Shown: positions 33,845-48,913, counted from the first letter of the stretch. The stretch is DNA of 64,000 nucleotides from Cyanodermella asteris (GCA_900618795.1 UYJD01000016.1:310001-374000), one strand, 5' to 3'. Notes: generated by a model from the letters alone, not told the origin. Program-made: numbers and translations.

Positions 33845-34585
33845 ATGAAGATCCTGACGGCCAACTTTGTCACTTGCGCCGTAAAGGCGTGCAAAACCTC
33901 TTCCGACTTATTCCCGCTCCACTTTCGCGATGCCGAGCTCGAGCAGACTGAGATGGAGTACAACCCGGATTTCATCCGCAACATCCTGCCACGGATAGAG
34001 TGGGATGCGTTGAGGACGACAGCTGCAGAGGTGAGAGCTCCCAGATCATCCTGCCTGAATATGCCGTTTCATGCGTACTACAGAGATTGTGTCGCGGGAT
34101 CGAGTTTGCTGGGGGGGTTTTCATTCTCCTTTTTTCTTCCTTGTCAATGCAACACTTGCCCATCAAGTTTTGTCGACCAGGCCAAAGGTGCGCCTACGAC
34201 AAGACCCTCCTACAGAGCATATTAAAGGACATTGAAAAAAAGTTCTTTCCAAACCGACGAGCTACGACGCAATGAGTTTATGCTAAAGCGCTTCCAGCTC
34301 GGCTTCACGACCCTTCCAGAAACCAAACCCGAACCAGCTGCCGTGCCTTCTGCGCCGTCGGGAACAGAGGACGAGGCCGGACAGAACGACGCGGAAATGG
34401 CAGATGCGCCCGCTGCACCGACAAAGGCCGCATCGTCAGAGGATGACAAATTGTGGCAAGACCTACACACGCTGTTGCTGCAGACGGAGGTGGTGGAAGG
34501 CAAAATGGTATGCGGGAATTGTGGGCACGAGTACAAAATCAAGGAGGGGATTGCAAATTTTCTGCTGCCAAACCACTTGGTCTGA
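33845..34585 (+). CDS. trm112: Multifunctional methyltransferase subunit Trm112
   Basis: Trm112 is the small zinc-binding activator of the methyltransferases Trm9, Trm11, Mtq2 and Bud23, acting on tRNA, eRF1 and 18S rRNA. Exons 33845-34030 and 34298-34585 join in phase 0 to give TAAELGFTTLPE; 157 aa. The N-terminus MKILTANFVTCAVKAC and FPLHFRDAELEQTEMEYNP are family signatures. The zinc-ribbon half has VCGNCGHEYKIKEGIANFLL near the C-terminus. The family usually has two cysteine pairs; here the N-terminal pair is CAVKAC. An insertion of about 35 Ala/Pro/Asp residues separates the two halves. The intron of 267 nt is unusually long for this window. Confidence 0.93.
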
Positions 34586-34986
34586 TGCAGTGGATAGCAG
34601 GGGCTCGTTCAAGGCACGGGCTGATGTCACTTCAAAAGCACGGGGCCCCAGCATCGGAATGATGCAGTTGATCACAGGGAACGACTGTTGGCAATGGTAC
34701 GACCTTAATTATCACCAAGACAGTGGCAGGCCTATCACATGGTTCAAGCGTCTATCGCATTTGGGGGTGTATCATAGTCTGTTATCCATAACAATCATCT
34801 CTCATCCCAAGATACTCCACGACCGCCGCATGCATTCAATTGCATCGCATCGAATAAGAAGGTGCCAAAACCCATTCACATCGTTGGTAGCTCGTGACTT
34901 TATTCGGCCCGCGCCGTCTAGACATGTTAGGTGATATCGTCAAGCTGCAAACAAGTATCCTCGCGTCGTATTCCCTTGTTCATCCT
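34586..34986. other. Intergenic region between convergent genes
   Basis: 3' flanks of TRM112 and GFA1. It contains a CATTCAATTGCATCGCATCG-type repeat near 34832-34855. No gene seen. Confidence 0.45.
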
Positions 34987-37284
<2,298 letters not shown>

Positions 37285-38704
37285 AATTGCGGTGTGCGTG
37301 GGTGTTCGTGAGTGACGAGCTGTTCTTAAAGCGGTTGAGGGGCAATTGGGAGCGGAGGGACGCCGCAACGGGGCAAGGCGCGAGAGTGCTTTGTTCGGAG
37401 AGCGAAGAAGGGAGGATGAAGGTTATTGTAAAGAAGGTAGAGGGAGGAAGAGGCGGGAAGGGAGGCAGGAGGATGTTGACGGACGGAGCTGAGGGATAGC
37501 TGTAACTAAGTACTCAAACAAATGCCGGGCTGAGTGTGGAGGGACTGACGCCAGCTATTGGCGGACACGGGCATGAGACAAAACAGCTGCTGTGGAGCTT
37601 CTACCTATGAATACGGACGGGCTGCTAAGGGATCCCGTACGCTACCCAGTAAGCTACCTAGTTATAGTACCTAGTCACCCAGTTACCCAGTTACCGCCTA
37701 CTCAGCCGACCGCCTGTGCAGACCGCTTTCTCCTCAGCTGTCCGCCAATTTGCAACTTGCAACTCTCAGCTTAAAGACTCTTCTTCATCGGGCCTCCGAC
37801 GTTTCAAGTGTCAGCAACCGCTCTTACCACTGCTCAGCCTCTTATCGCCCTGCTACATACAGTACTCGCCGGCCGAGACTGCTATGATCACCACAACGCT
37901 GGCTTCGACAAAGGTATCGCTTCCGGCGACACCCTACCAACCTTCCTGGCTTCGTCTTCTCGTGCTGCTGCTGCCGACATGCTTTGCCATGACTTGCAAG
38001 CCCAGGCCCAAGCACACGCTCTCTTCGCTCTGTTTTTAGACACGCCGTTCGCTTCTCGCCCGCTTAGACGCCCAATCCCGGCGGACTGGCTGCGCAAAGC
38101 CCCATCGATCCACGGCGAAACGAGGCGGGCGTCGTCATGGCATCCAGCCCTCTACCTCACTTCCAGTATCGCAATGACAACCGTAGGAAAGCGGTTGTCA
38201 AATATAGCCATAGCAACTTGTTCAAGACACCTAGCCAAATACCCAGGTCGCTACCCACGTAGCTTCATTGCGAACCAGCACCTGGCTTCCCACACAGCCA
38301 CATGCCCGTCCAGCATCTATTTGGCTAGTCACTCATTCAAACGTACAGCTGAGCATCTTTTTTCCAGCATTCCACAAATTCCTGCCAAAACCCCGCCGGG
38401 GCTTTGAATAGATTGGACAGGTAGCAATCTACTCGTAGCTTGAGCATGGTGTACAAGCAGGTATAATCAACCAACATCCCAGCGCATGCTCCCACCCTTC
38501 TCATGGATCCCTGTCTAGTTGCAGCAGCACGTTTTCGCGTCAAAGCACAACCAGAGTCGCGTCTCACCTTCTCCTGATGCTGTGGCACGCCGCGACTTGG
38601 CAGCGAAGCAGTTGATGCCATACCGAACGATGTCCATGGGCGGCCGAAGATCCACTTGCTCGTATCCGTCGAAGTGGGACTGCGGATCATTCGAACAGTG
38701 TCGA
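37285..38704. other. Intergenic region upstream of GFA1
   Basis: It contains repeated TACCTAG/CCAGTTAC words near 37640-37700. A frame of about 200 codons (37808-38407) lacks an ATG start and family resemblance, so it is not called. Confidence 0.4.
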
Positions 38705-38880
38705 GGTGGAAAAAAAAAAAGTGGCACAGCAAAATACTAGATGATCGACGCTAGGGCTAGGCTTTAGTGAGCGCACCCGCTATTAAGGGTGCTTACCAGA
38801 CGGCTTCAGTTGATACCTCCAGGGGTAATCAGGGGACTCTTCAGCTTGGCAATTTTGCTGTGCCACTTATTTTTTCCACC
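38705..38880. mobile_element. Miniature inverted-repeat (MITE-like) element, about 176 bp
   Basis: The left end (38705-38735) reads GGTGG, 11 A, then GTGGCACAGCAAAAT. The right end (38852-38880) is its inverse, ATTTTGCTGTGCCAC, then TTATTTTTT and CCACC. The arms match over about 29 bp apart from the length and one base of the A tract. The roughly 115-bp middle has no coding frame, and includes a second hairpin (GCACCC ... GGGTGC near 38774-38793). A clean target-site duplication is not evident; CGA at 38702-38704 recurs at 38882-38884, offset by one base. The superfamily is unknown. Confidence 0.65.
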
Positions 38881-39434
38881 GCGAGACAGTATAGCGCATG
38901 GCAGTCTGCTCGGATGAGGATGCTTTTCTCGTAGACGATAGAGCTGATATTTGGCTGATCAACAGAGGCGATTGCTGGCTTCGTTGGGTCGAGTAAGGTA
39001 CGCCCACGAAGAGTGTTCGACCCCGTTGATCGCATCCTTGGTGTCTGAAGTACGGAGCTGCGTACTCCGCGACTAATCCTTCTCGTCCCACACTCGAAGT
39101 TCCGACTTGCAAGGGTCAGTCAAGATGCTGGTTAAGGACCTGCGCTTCTATTGATGACCATACGAACAGGAGCTGCTGCTGCGCTGCAACAGGTCCACGC
39201 CTTGTCAACACTGGAGGTGAAAAGGGGTCTAGCCTTGAAGTTCCTCCAGAAAATTCTGACCCAACAGTCAGCACTAGCATCTACAGCTGTTCCGGTGATT
39301 GTCAGCTCGACGATCCCACCAAATCAGGGCGGCTTGCTATCGCTTGTATCAGCTCGCTCTTTCAGCCTCGGCAGGCACGGTGTTACTACGTGGCCGTGAC
39401 CCGGTTGTTCTCTTCAGCCTCACTGTTTGTTGCC
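38881..39434. other. Intergenic region between the MITE-like element and the histidine phosphatase gene
   Basis: No supported feature; upstream flank of the following gene. Confidence 0.4.
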
Positions 39435-40370
39435 ATGCCACCAACTATCATTCTGATCCGTCACGGGCAGGCTGTACACAATGTCACAGATAAGTCACCA
39501 CACGGCTGATTGCGTTTCGCCATGGGTGGACGGAGAGTGATGCCAATTCGATCCGTACTGTGGTATTACCCTTCGCGCTGAATGACCTCCGCTTCAGGCG
39601 CACCTTCAAGGTGGGTACTCCTGTATCTGGACTTGTTGTCATCTCTTCTGTCCACCCGAAACGTGTTCTCATCTGTTACTAGCTGACACCGTCCACAGAA
39701 TTGGGCCTTGGTAGATCCACCATTGACGGAGACAGGCATTCAGCAGGCGAAAGAGCTGGAAACCCAACTTCGCGAGAATGTACCAATCGCGTCGCAAATC
39801 GGCTTGATCGTCATCTCGCCCTTTTCGCGTACCATCCAGACAGCATTGCACGGCCTGAGATGGCTTATAAGAGACGGAGTCCCTGTTCGGCTGGACGCGT
39901 TCTGGCAAGAGAATTCGGAGCAAAACTGTGATCGGCCAACCTCAAAAGAACATTTGTTCAAGCAGTATCCCAACCTGTCCTTTCCGGAAGAGCCCCCCGG
40001 ATATGCTGATAAGAAGGGTCCCTTCGCATTCACTCAGACGGCGATTGAGGCGCGGGGCAAGCATGTGAGGCAATGGCTCAAGGATCGACCGGAAAAGGTG
40101 ATCGCGGTCGTGTCGCATTCGGCATTCCTGAGACTAGGTGCCTCTGGAGATGTCAAATGGAGATATGCAAATGCAGATTATCGCATCTTCGATTTCGCGG
40201 ATGACGATAGCGACCAGATTGTGCAGTGGAGCGAAACAAGGGAAACGGGAGGTGGCATGGGTCGCAGCGAGAAAGAGCCGCAGGTCGTACGTCCGTGGGA
40301 TTTTCAGAATGCTGCAAACCCCGATACAATCAAGGACGAGGCTGACGAGGGCGTAAAGCCTTATGGTTGA
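39435..40370 (+). CDS. Histidine-phosphatase-superfamily (phosphoglycerate-mutase-like) protein
   Basis: A branch-1 histidine phosphatase; the substrate is unknown. Exon 1 starts at 39435 (MPPTIILIRHGQAVHN) with the catalytic RHG motif. Exon 2 runs 39699-40370, starting NWALVDPPLTETG after a clear CCACAG acceptor. It carries ISPFSRTIQTA and the second catalytic His in VVSHSAFLRLG. With a donor at 39483 (AAT|GTCACA) the product is 239 aa and in phase, but that donor is weak, so the exon 1 end is uncertain by a few codons. The C-terminal 40 residues (ETGGGMGRSEKEPQVVRPWD) resemble tails in fungal members. The family is sure; the junction is not. Confidence 0.82.
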
Positions 40371-41528
40371 CGAATGGATCGTATTTAGGGCGTTGGTGAA
40401 TTGCGCATGCCAACAGGTCGTAGGTAAATTGGCGACGGCTCGTGGCGGACGCAAGGCATCAAGGGAATCGCTTATGTGCTCGCAAAAGCTTCAATGTGAC
40501 GACGCGGATTGCGTTTCTCTGGGTTTGATCTCTTCTGGGAATGTATGAGCCTCTTGGACGTTGCCGTCTCCTCTTACAGTATGTTCTTGTTACCTGCCCA
40601 AAGTCGGTGAGCGACGATCTAAGCGCACATCCAGTCGTGCGGCTGAACAAAGGCCGATTGACACACCTGCCTTGTCGCTCATCCAGCAGCGCTCGAGGCC
40701 AGTGCCTACCATCCCAACGACACACTGGACCGTTGCGACGGCATTGCAGGCGTGTTTGCCATTGTCTGTTCGCCGTATATTGACGACCTTTGACATATTC
40801 CAATCGCGCAGCTCTCCAGACCGGTGCCTGAAGGGAACTTGCATAGAGCCCTCACTGGCGCGGAAATAGCAGAGGCCCCGTGATAATATTTGGGAGATCA
40901 GAGATGAAAGTGGATGTTTGTAGGCGTATATCCAGTCATATGCATGCTTGCCCTGGCGGCGCATTCCCCCCTTTGCTGACGAAACCGGTCGTGGTCAAGC
41001 TGCAATCCATCACAGCAACCTCTCGATCGCCTCTTTCTTCAGATATTCTGGTGGAGGGCGACTGCCAGGCGTTGTAGCTGCATACTGATCACTCTGCCTT
41101 GCTGGTGTTGCGTGCGTACATGTGGTGGTGATCGCTGCGCCTAGAAAGTGATGCAGGAGGCAGATTGCTGTTAGAGGAATTCTTCGGCTGGACAGCCAAA
41201 AAGCGTCGTCCAGCTCCGCGCCGGCAAAGCCATTCATTCATCTGGCGACACACACACACACCTGCTTGTCACGCTGCCAACTGTTCCCACCATTACTCTC
41301 GCCAGCGTCTTCACCGGTCTCGCGCCCTTACTCTTCACTTGCATGCTTTCTGCGGTCTCAAATCCGCGTCGGCTAGCTCCTTTTGCTACAAGACACGACA
41401 CCTCCGCGTCTGGACCCCATCTCCCGTCGCGCGACACGACCGACTCACTTGCACACAATCTACGATAATTCTACCGCATGTTGGGGGGCACTGACTGACG
41501 GCATGGTGAGCGCAAGCCGTGCCAGATA
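40371..41528. other. Intergenic region upstream of SET1
   Basis: No gene supported. A short CA repeat (ACACACACACAC) lies near 41250-41261, and a pyrimidine-rich leader precedes the SET1 ATG. Confidence 0.45.
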
Positions 41529-44500
41529 ATGTCGCGCCCGAACAGAGGTGGCTTCGCCGACTTCTTTCCCACGGCGCCGTCTGTAATACAACAAAAGACA
41601 TCAAAACCCTCCCAATATCCTCCCTCTACGAGCACGTCCAACGACAGGAGTCGCGTACGTTCACGGACTCCCGACCGGACGCCCATCGGTCCTCGAAATG
41701 GACGAGAACGTGAATACTCCTCTTCAGCTCCTCGCCGAGAAAGCAGCCACACACCTGTAGCCTCTACTCGGAGACCGACCGAAAATGGCGACAGGAGCAA
41801 TGGGGATATGCTGCAGGTCGGAGGGTCAGCAAGTTCTATGACAACAGCCTCATCTGTGTTTAGCTCTCGTCAACAAAGTGATGTATCACTTCGATATAAT
41901 TACACGACTTCTTCCACTCCTCTCAGCAACGGCAGCTTTTCACCAGCCCCGAAACCTCTTCCTCCTCATCATGACAGATCTCGCGATCGGTCTTCGCCTT
42001 CACGATCTCAGTCAAACTTGACTATTCAACACAGATTGCGACACGAACCCAGCACACAGCCGGCCGAAAAGAGGAGGCAAGCACGCCCAGGTCCAGGCGA
42101 ACCCAAGGGGTTCAAAGTCACTTATGATCCCGAACTTGATAAGAGCATCAAGAACGATCCCAGCGAGCGTAAGAAACGAAAGATCGAATATGAGAAGATC
42201 AAAGTGAGTACATGCATGACGATGCGGTCGAAGTGGAGTTTTGATTGCCTGGACCTGGGCTGACACAAACGGGTGAATTAGGACAGCGAAAAGGCACGAG
42301 ATCCTCGATTGCAGAATCTCACTGCGTATACCGCCGGCAGACTCAACAAGTCGGGCCGTCTGCTGCGCGACGGCGTGGTCAAACCTGCGTACTCCATCAA
42401 GCCATACGCATACGATGCCGCGACCTCTGTAGGCCCAGGGCCTCCAACAAGAATAGTGGTGACCGGATTTGACCCTCTGGTACCACACGGTAACATCGTG
42501 GCCTTATTCTCAGGGTTTGGTGATATACATTCGATAGAGAATGTCAAGAACCCAAACACCGGCAGTCTTCTCGGAGTATGTCTGGTACATTACAAGGATG
42601 GTTATTCTTCAAGAAGTGGACACGGAATTCGCGCTGCCGACGCAGCAAAGCGCGCCTACAATGAATGCAATCGCGGTCTTCACAGAATTGGAATAGATGT
42701 TGTCAAAGTGGAGCTGGACCGCGATAACTCTGTTAGTAGCAGAGTTGTCGAGCGAGCCATCGCGAAACAGCAGCCAATGCTTGCTCCAAGCGCCCCTGAA
42801 CGAGCGTCCGAAGTGGACACACCTGGCACGCCTGCAACTCCAGCAGTCCCAGCTGAGGCGCCTAAAGCGCCTCGGGGTCTTCCAACAGGACCCAGAGCAC
42901 CGCCAACCGGTCCAGCAGCCGGTGCTGATGGCCCGATCGAGCGTCTCGTCCTTAAGCCATCTCAACAGTTTGCGAATCTAGTGGAGAAGCGCTCAATCCT
43001 GGAGACAATCAAGCGCGATCCCTACGTCTTCATTTCCCGCGACGCTGTACCGGTCATGGGCACGACAATCGCTCACTTGAAAAAGAGATTGAAATCGTAC
43101 AATTTCAAGGATGTTCGTTGTGACGAAACAGGGTATTACATTGTTTTTGACAATTCTTTGGCTGGGGAGGTCGAAGCAACCAGATGCCACAGCGCATGCA
43201 ATGGAGAACTACTCTTTACCTACACCATGACGATGGAGTGTCAACGATACGGGAACCCAAACTATGAAAGAAGTCCAAGCCCAGAGCGCGTTCTTGAAGA
43301 GAAGGCCCGAGCAGCAGAACGTGCAAGATTGCAAAAAGAGGCGGAACTTGATGCAAAGGAGGAGCTGAAACTGAGGGCCAAAAATTTAGATCCAGTTAAG
43401 GAGGCGGTCAGCACTCTACGGCTGGAGCTTCGACAAAAGCTTTTGGAAGACGTGAAAGCGAAGATCGTCGGTCCGAAGTTGTGGGAGATTCTGGACCCCG
43501 ATCGGCACCAGGACAAGAGGAGGCGTCTCGGGGTGGAGGATCCTGAAGAAGTGAAGAAACGTACACAAGCTCTCAACATTGGCGCCCTTGGCGAGGAGCG
43601 CGACTCATTACGGCCCGAAGCTCTGAAACTATCGGCGCTGCCACGTATCCGCAGAGGCGAAGGCGCACGAGGTCTAGCCGCCATTTTCGATGAGGGTCGC
43701 CGCGGTCGGGCGACCAGGAAGGCCGCTGTTCGCGGTCTGCATGCACGATTGCAACATTCGGACGATTCAGACGACGAAACACGTACACAGGGAACGCGCG
43801 ACTCAGAAGAGCCTGGGAGCAGACCTGGCAGTCGTATTGGCACATCCCCTGTCCAGTCTGATGATGAGGATGGGCCGATTGGCAGGCGGCGACGGCGAAG
43901 AGATCGTGTGGTCTGGGGTGGGGACACCGACGAGGAGGATGACAGTCGTGACGATAGCCGAGTCGAGACCCCAGCGCTTCTTACGGAAGATATCACGGCA
44001 GATGGCCTGGACACCAAGAAGCGCAAGCATGAGACTGGGGAACAAACACCACGGAAGCGCCTCAAGGACGAGTCGTTTCTCGTTTCCGATCAGGCTGACA
44101 CGAGAGAGAGCTCTGCCTTTCCCGAGCCCGCAGTCAAGCTCGAGAAGATCGGCACACCAGAAATCTCGGACTCGGTCATTCAAGATGCGGCAACTGCTAA
44201 GAAAAAGCCCAAGGGATCCAAAAAGAAGTCCAAGAAGCAGATCTTCGAAGAGAGAGAGGCTCTCAAGAAGGAACAAGCCTTCAATGAATTTCTTGCCGAG
44301 CAGAAACCCGTGGAAGAGATCCTGCCTCCCGTCGAAGAACCCAAGACTGAGCCTGTCATCATTGAACCAGAGCCAGAGCCGGCCATCGAGGTTGTTTGGG
44401 GTGCCCCCAGCGAAATCCTCCGGTCGACCATTGAAGACGAGCCAGGCACGATGTTGGACGTGGATGGTTGGCAACACATTCTCAAGGATGGAGAAGACTT

Positions 44501-45407
44501 TGAGTTTCTTCATGAAGCTCTCGGCAGTCAACGCAGATCTCGCATTGGGGATGTTTCCGTCTGGACATGGACGCAGAAAGAGATCAAAACTCTCACTCGA
44601 AACGGGGAAAGTGGCGTCGTTACGGGAGTTCAACAGATCGAAGGCTACTACGTCCCGAACACCACTGGGAGCGCGAGGACGGAAGGACGCAAGAAAATCC
44701 TCGAGTCCGAAAAGTCCAAGTACTTGCCGCATCGTATCAAGGTCCAAAGGGCGCGCGAAGAGCGCGAGGCAAAGGCGCGCGAAAACCCAGCTGCAGCTGC
44801 AGCCGAAGCGGCGAAGATTGCAGCTGCCAACGTCACGGCTAAAGCTTCCTCTCGGTCACATCGCGCCAACAACCGTCGTCTCATTGCTGATATCACTGCC
44901 CAGAAACAGTTGCTCACAAGCACGAATCCGTCGGATGCCGACGCGCTCAAATTCAATCAGCTTAAGAAGCGGAAGAAGCCTGTCAAATTCGCGCGCTCGG
45001 CAATTCACAACTGGGGCCTGTATGCAATGGAGAACATTGCTGTCAACGACATGATTATCGAGTATGTCGGGGAGAAGGTGCGGCAACAGGTGGCTGATAT
45101 GCGCGAACGGCAATACCTCAAGAGCGGCATCGGAAGCTCCTATCTTTTTCGCATTGACGAGCACACGGTCATTGACGCAACGAAGAAGGGCGGCATCGCG
45201 CGGTTCATCAACCACTCGTGTATGCCCAACTGCACGGCCAAGATCATCAAGGTGGATGGTAGCAAGCGTATCGTCATCTACGCTCTGCGCGATATTGCCC
45301 AGAATGAGGAGCTGACGTACGATTACAAGTTTGAACGGGAGATGAACAGTGAAGATCGCATTCCTTGCTTGTGTGGCACGAGTGGATGCAAGGGTTTCCT
45401 CAACTGA
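41529..45407 (+). CDS. set1: Histone H3 lysine-4 methyltransferase, COMPASS subunit Set1
   Basis: Catalytic subunit of COMPASS, methylating H3K4 in transcribed chromatin. Exons 41529-42203 and 42282-45407 join in phase 0 through a 78-nt intron ([19 protein letters not shown]), giving 1266 aa. The N-terminal 200 residues are Ser/Arg/Pro-rich. An RRM begins near 283 ([20 protein letters not shown]), and a second RNA-binding-like segment lies near 455-540 ([17 protein letters not shown]). A charged middle part follows. The nSET region ([11 protein letters not shown] ... [15 protein letters not shown]) precedes the SET domain at about 1127-1250, with [20 protein letters not shown] and the [11 protein letters not shown] pseudoknot. 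The post-[16 protein letters not shown] ends the protein. All expected parts are present. Confidence 0.96.
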
Positions 45408-46968
45408 AAACCGCGGCTTGTTCTTGGGCGTATTGCATGGCGTGGAATGGATTTTGCATGGTTGTATGGCGCTGGACGGCCGGTTGTCAGCAGCGAGTGT
45501 CTCGATTCCAGCAAGATGAGCACCGTCGGGAGTATAGATAATGAAGACAGAAGCTCAACATCTTCAACCTGTCACGGTGCAAGTTTATGGGTTTTGTTCG
45601 ACCTTCGATTGAGCCAGTAGAAGTTGAGCTCGTATCGTACCGGAGATTGGAGATCGTGATGATTTGATGATTTGAGAAGACTCGCTTTCAGCAATGTTGT
45701 CGGGGCTTTCGCGCTGTCGCTGTCTCTGTAGCCCGCGTGATTCTGCTGATTTGTGGTCCTGGTTCAAGCATCATTTCCACGTGCTGGTCTCCACCTCTTC
45801 TCTCAAATTCGGATCGTGCGTGACCATCTAACCTTGAACAACCTTCCAGCTCCATGTTCGAGCGCCAAACATTGAGACGCAGAAATAATAGTTCCACGAG
45901 GGCGCTGGAGATCGCAAGTCGAAGACAATGGTCGACTGCTCGACTGCATGTGCTGAGCGGACGGCGCAGGCAGCAACCACCCTTTTCAGCGGCGTCCGGA
46001 TTTCAACTCAACAAAAACACCAAAAGCGCCATCGAATGAGCCTGAGCATCATGCTTTTCGCCTGATGAATAATTCCACTCTTTCCCCTCTTTGCCTGCTT
46101 TCTCTCCATGCTTTCGGACAGTTTGGCTTCCCGCAGGTCGAACCAATCGCGCCGCCACCGATGAGACTCCGGGCCACGGAGTGTGAAGCGATCCTTGAGA
46201 TAACGCCAGTGGCTTTCAAATATGCGCCAGAATCCCTGTTTCTTCACTCTGAAGATGCCGCTGGTCGATGCAGCGACTCCCTAAGCCCGGGCCCGGACAT
46301 TCAGCTCCTCTGTGGAGCTCCGTGAGGATGGTGGGCTGCCGTCACGGCTGCGACTCGACCTTTCCAAGCTTCAGCTGGAACGAGAAGCTGCCAAGGATAT
46401 TTGACGAATCGCGTGAGGACGACGATTGCTGAGCTGGCGCCCGTGCCGCATTTCTTCGCTTACCTGACGTGCCTGGCTAACCTGGGATGGGAGTTGGCCG
46501 CAAAGGTTCCTGTCCGATACTGGAAACCGTCTTCGGGGAAACACTCTATCGATAAGCCGACGAGGATAGTGTATGTTGTGTCGCTGCCCAAAGGACTCAT
46601 TTTGTATGCGTAGCGCTGGCCCAAAGCGAGACTGCTGCCTCCTGCGCGACTGTCCGATCATTGTTGAGCTGGTTCTCAAGTCTCATTGGTTTCGTGGCTC
46701 GTATCGGGGAAGCCATTCTCCTTGTCAGTGCTCAGTCGCAATTGCGCTGAGGATCGCGATCGTTGTCATACAGAGTTCTAACCCCAGATGGGAAAGCCGA
46801 GTCGTCAAATAGTTGCCAGAGCTTTGCGAGCTGGTAGCAAAGGAGTAACGACTGATATATAGCCAGCGTTCTCTCTTCGCTCCTCCGAAGATTCTATTTC
46901 AGCACTGCTCCGCCCCAACCCGCTTGAAGGCTGTGTACTTGGTTCTATTTCCATCTCAGCCAATCAGT
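45408..46968. other. Intergenic region, no gene seen
   Basis: 3' flank of SET1 and 5' flank of the zinc-finger gene. Frames up to about 100 codons overlap on both strands without family resemblance. Confidence 0.45.
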
Positions 46969-48913
46969 ATGCGTGCCCGCGATTCTCTTCGTCGCCTTTG
47001 GCCTCGCAAGGCTGGGAGCACTCATGGTTCTAAGCATAGCATCACGCCAGTGAGCCCGACCTCGCCCAAAGAGATCACTGACTTCTTGGACAACAAGCCC
47101 CATAGGACCAAGGGAAACCTTGGACCCCATCCCTCGACCATACATGATGTCGATGGGTGTGAGAAGCCGACAATGTCGGAGCTGGAGAACAACCAGACCT
47201 CCCCGCCGCCCGTGTACGACGATCACAAAAACCCCCGACATTGGACGAGTCACCATGAGGACGACAGCATGCACGAGTTACCGCAAGATGATATTGATGA
47301 CACCGCATATCTCAGATCAGAGCTTCCAGCTTCGCAGGGCTTCAGGCAACCGCAACCAGTTTCTTCGGCGGCTCTGAATGTTCTCTCCGTGCCCGCCGTC
47401 ATGGTAACCCCGTCGCGACCAACCACGGCAGATCGAGGCGACAAAAGGATCTCTACATCACTTGTGCCTGGTCTCTCGCCCAATCTGTCACGTCCATCTT
47501 CAAGAATCTCCCTCAGTCCCCGCCTGTCGATTGATACCCAAAGTATATGCTCCAAGAAATCCGTGGTTTCTGGTCCTCACCCGGCATCAACCAGGATCGC
47601 CGAGTCAGACAACCTACCGAGCCCATGGTAAGTCTCACGAATGGCTTCCATAATTGAACTGTTTGCTAACAGATCACAGTACATCCGAGCTTTCCTCGCC
47701 GAAGGTAAAGCATTCGCCGGTATCAGAAACTTCATGTAACTCTCCAAGACGTCAGAGGCAGGCAACCATTCTATCCACAGAAGGTCAAACCTGGGTCTTT
47801 CCCAACGTCGAAGTCAGCGAGCTCGTCTCTCGCATCAAAAGTGACAACGTCAAAATTGAGGAGCTCGCCGACGCTGGCAGGAACGGTGCGAAACGTTATG
47901 CTCCTTACTCGCTAAGCCCGACGTCCGGTTCCGACGGCCGGTCTTCCAGCCGAGCCAACGCCAACTCGAACCTCAAGCGCAAAGGCAGCCCCATCAGCCC
48001 ACAGGCCAAAGGTCTGAAGCGAGGATCTCCTCAGTCTGAAGACGAAAGCACCATCAAGTATGGATGCCCGTACTCTAAACACAGCCCAGAGCGCTACGCC
48101 GGTGTGCACAACCAATGCACACGACAGCCCGGTATTCCCTGAAAATATATGACTGAGCACCTGAAACGCGTTCACAGCGCGGAGACCAAGTGCATCTATT
48201 GCAACAAAGTCTGGTCGACTGCAAATTGGGAGCTCGAGGTTCTAGAACACCGACGCCATGGCCCATGTGTGTCCCGGGATGAGATAAGATCGAAGCCCGA
48301 GACAATGACGCCTGACCAAGCTAGGGTCTACAAGGAGACCGGGAGTGAGCAGGGCGACCACGACCGGAAATGGGTCGGCCTCTACATGCGATTGTTTCCC
48401 GACGACTGCTGGCCAATCCCATACCCGCGTTACGACTATTATACAGCTACTCATCGGATCACCACGCCCACAAGCTCGAATTCTTCAAGTCCCGTCGACC
48501 GTCAGCAGCAGAGTCCCCCTCAAATGCGTGAATGGATCCTGTATGCGCAGACAAACAGTCTTCAAACCCCCTCGAGTGAAGCTCAAGATGATGTCTTCAG
48601 CAGTCCCGTCAGTCAGACGTCCCGCACCCAGGCTGTGTTCGGCGTAGAAAGACCCGTCGACTCACCGGACTCGATGGAACATCCGATGCCATCAAACCTT
48701 GCTGCGGATGATTCTTTGTGGCAAGAGACCTTTCCGGCTCCCGGCGGCAATGACACATATGACTTTCATGTCGATAACCCATATGACAGCACGAGCACAC
48801 TTGTTGTCCCGGAGCTGGCTGGTGACGGGAGCGGGCTGCTGCGCAAATGGGAAGGTCAGAACATCCCCCAGAATATAAGTCCACAGAGCATGAATTCGAT
48901 GTTCGGATATTGA
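46969..48913 (+). CDS. Fungal C2H2-like zinc-finger protein interrupted by one in-frame TGA
   Basis: A member of the fungal group in which a CP-(Y/F) cysteine finger is followed by a KEHL-(K/Y)R-H histidine pair. Exons 46969-47627 and 47680-48913 join in phase through a 52-nt intron (branch TTGCTAAC). The first 370 residues are Ser/Pro-rich and probably disordered. The finger begins YGCPYSKHSPERYAG. After CTRQPGIP comes TGA (48140-48142), then the same frame continues KYMTEHLKRVHSAETKCIYC and HRRHGPC, then 200 more residues to 48913. Both sides of the stop are needed for one finger module, so the gene was intact recently. No intron that removes the TGA keeps both frame and finger. Alternatives are a true nonsense change, read-through, editing or a sequence error. 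The function is unknown; a regulator is likely. Confidence 0.68.

Noticed and set aside
37808-38407. 200-codon plus frame
   Set aside because: Begins at GTG with no ATG, and shows no domain or codon pattern of a gene.
43262-44747. Long minus frames inside SET1
   Set aside because: Antisense to a gene with complete domain support.
48104-48184. Hypothetical intron that would remove the in-frame TGA of the zinc-finger gene
   Set aside because: The only phase-compatible choice uses poor splice sites and deletes the conserved Cys and His residues of the finger.
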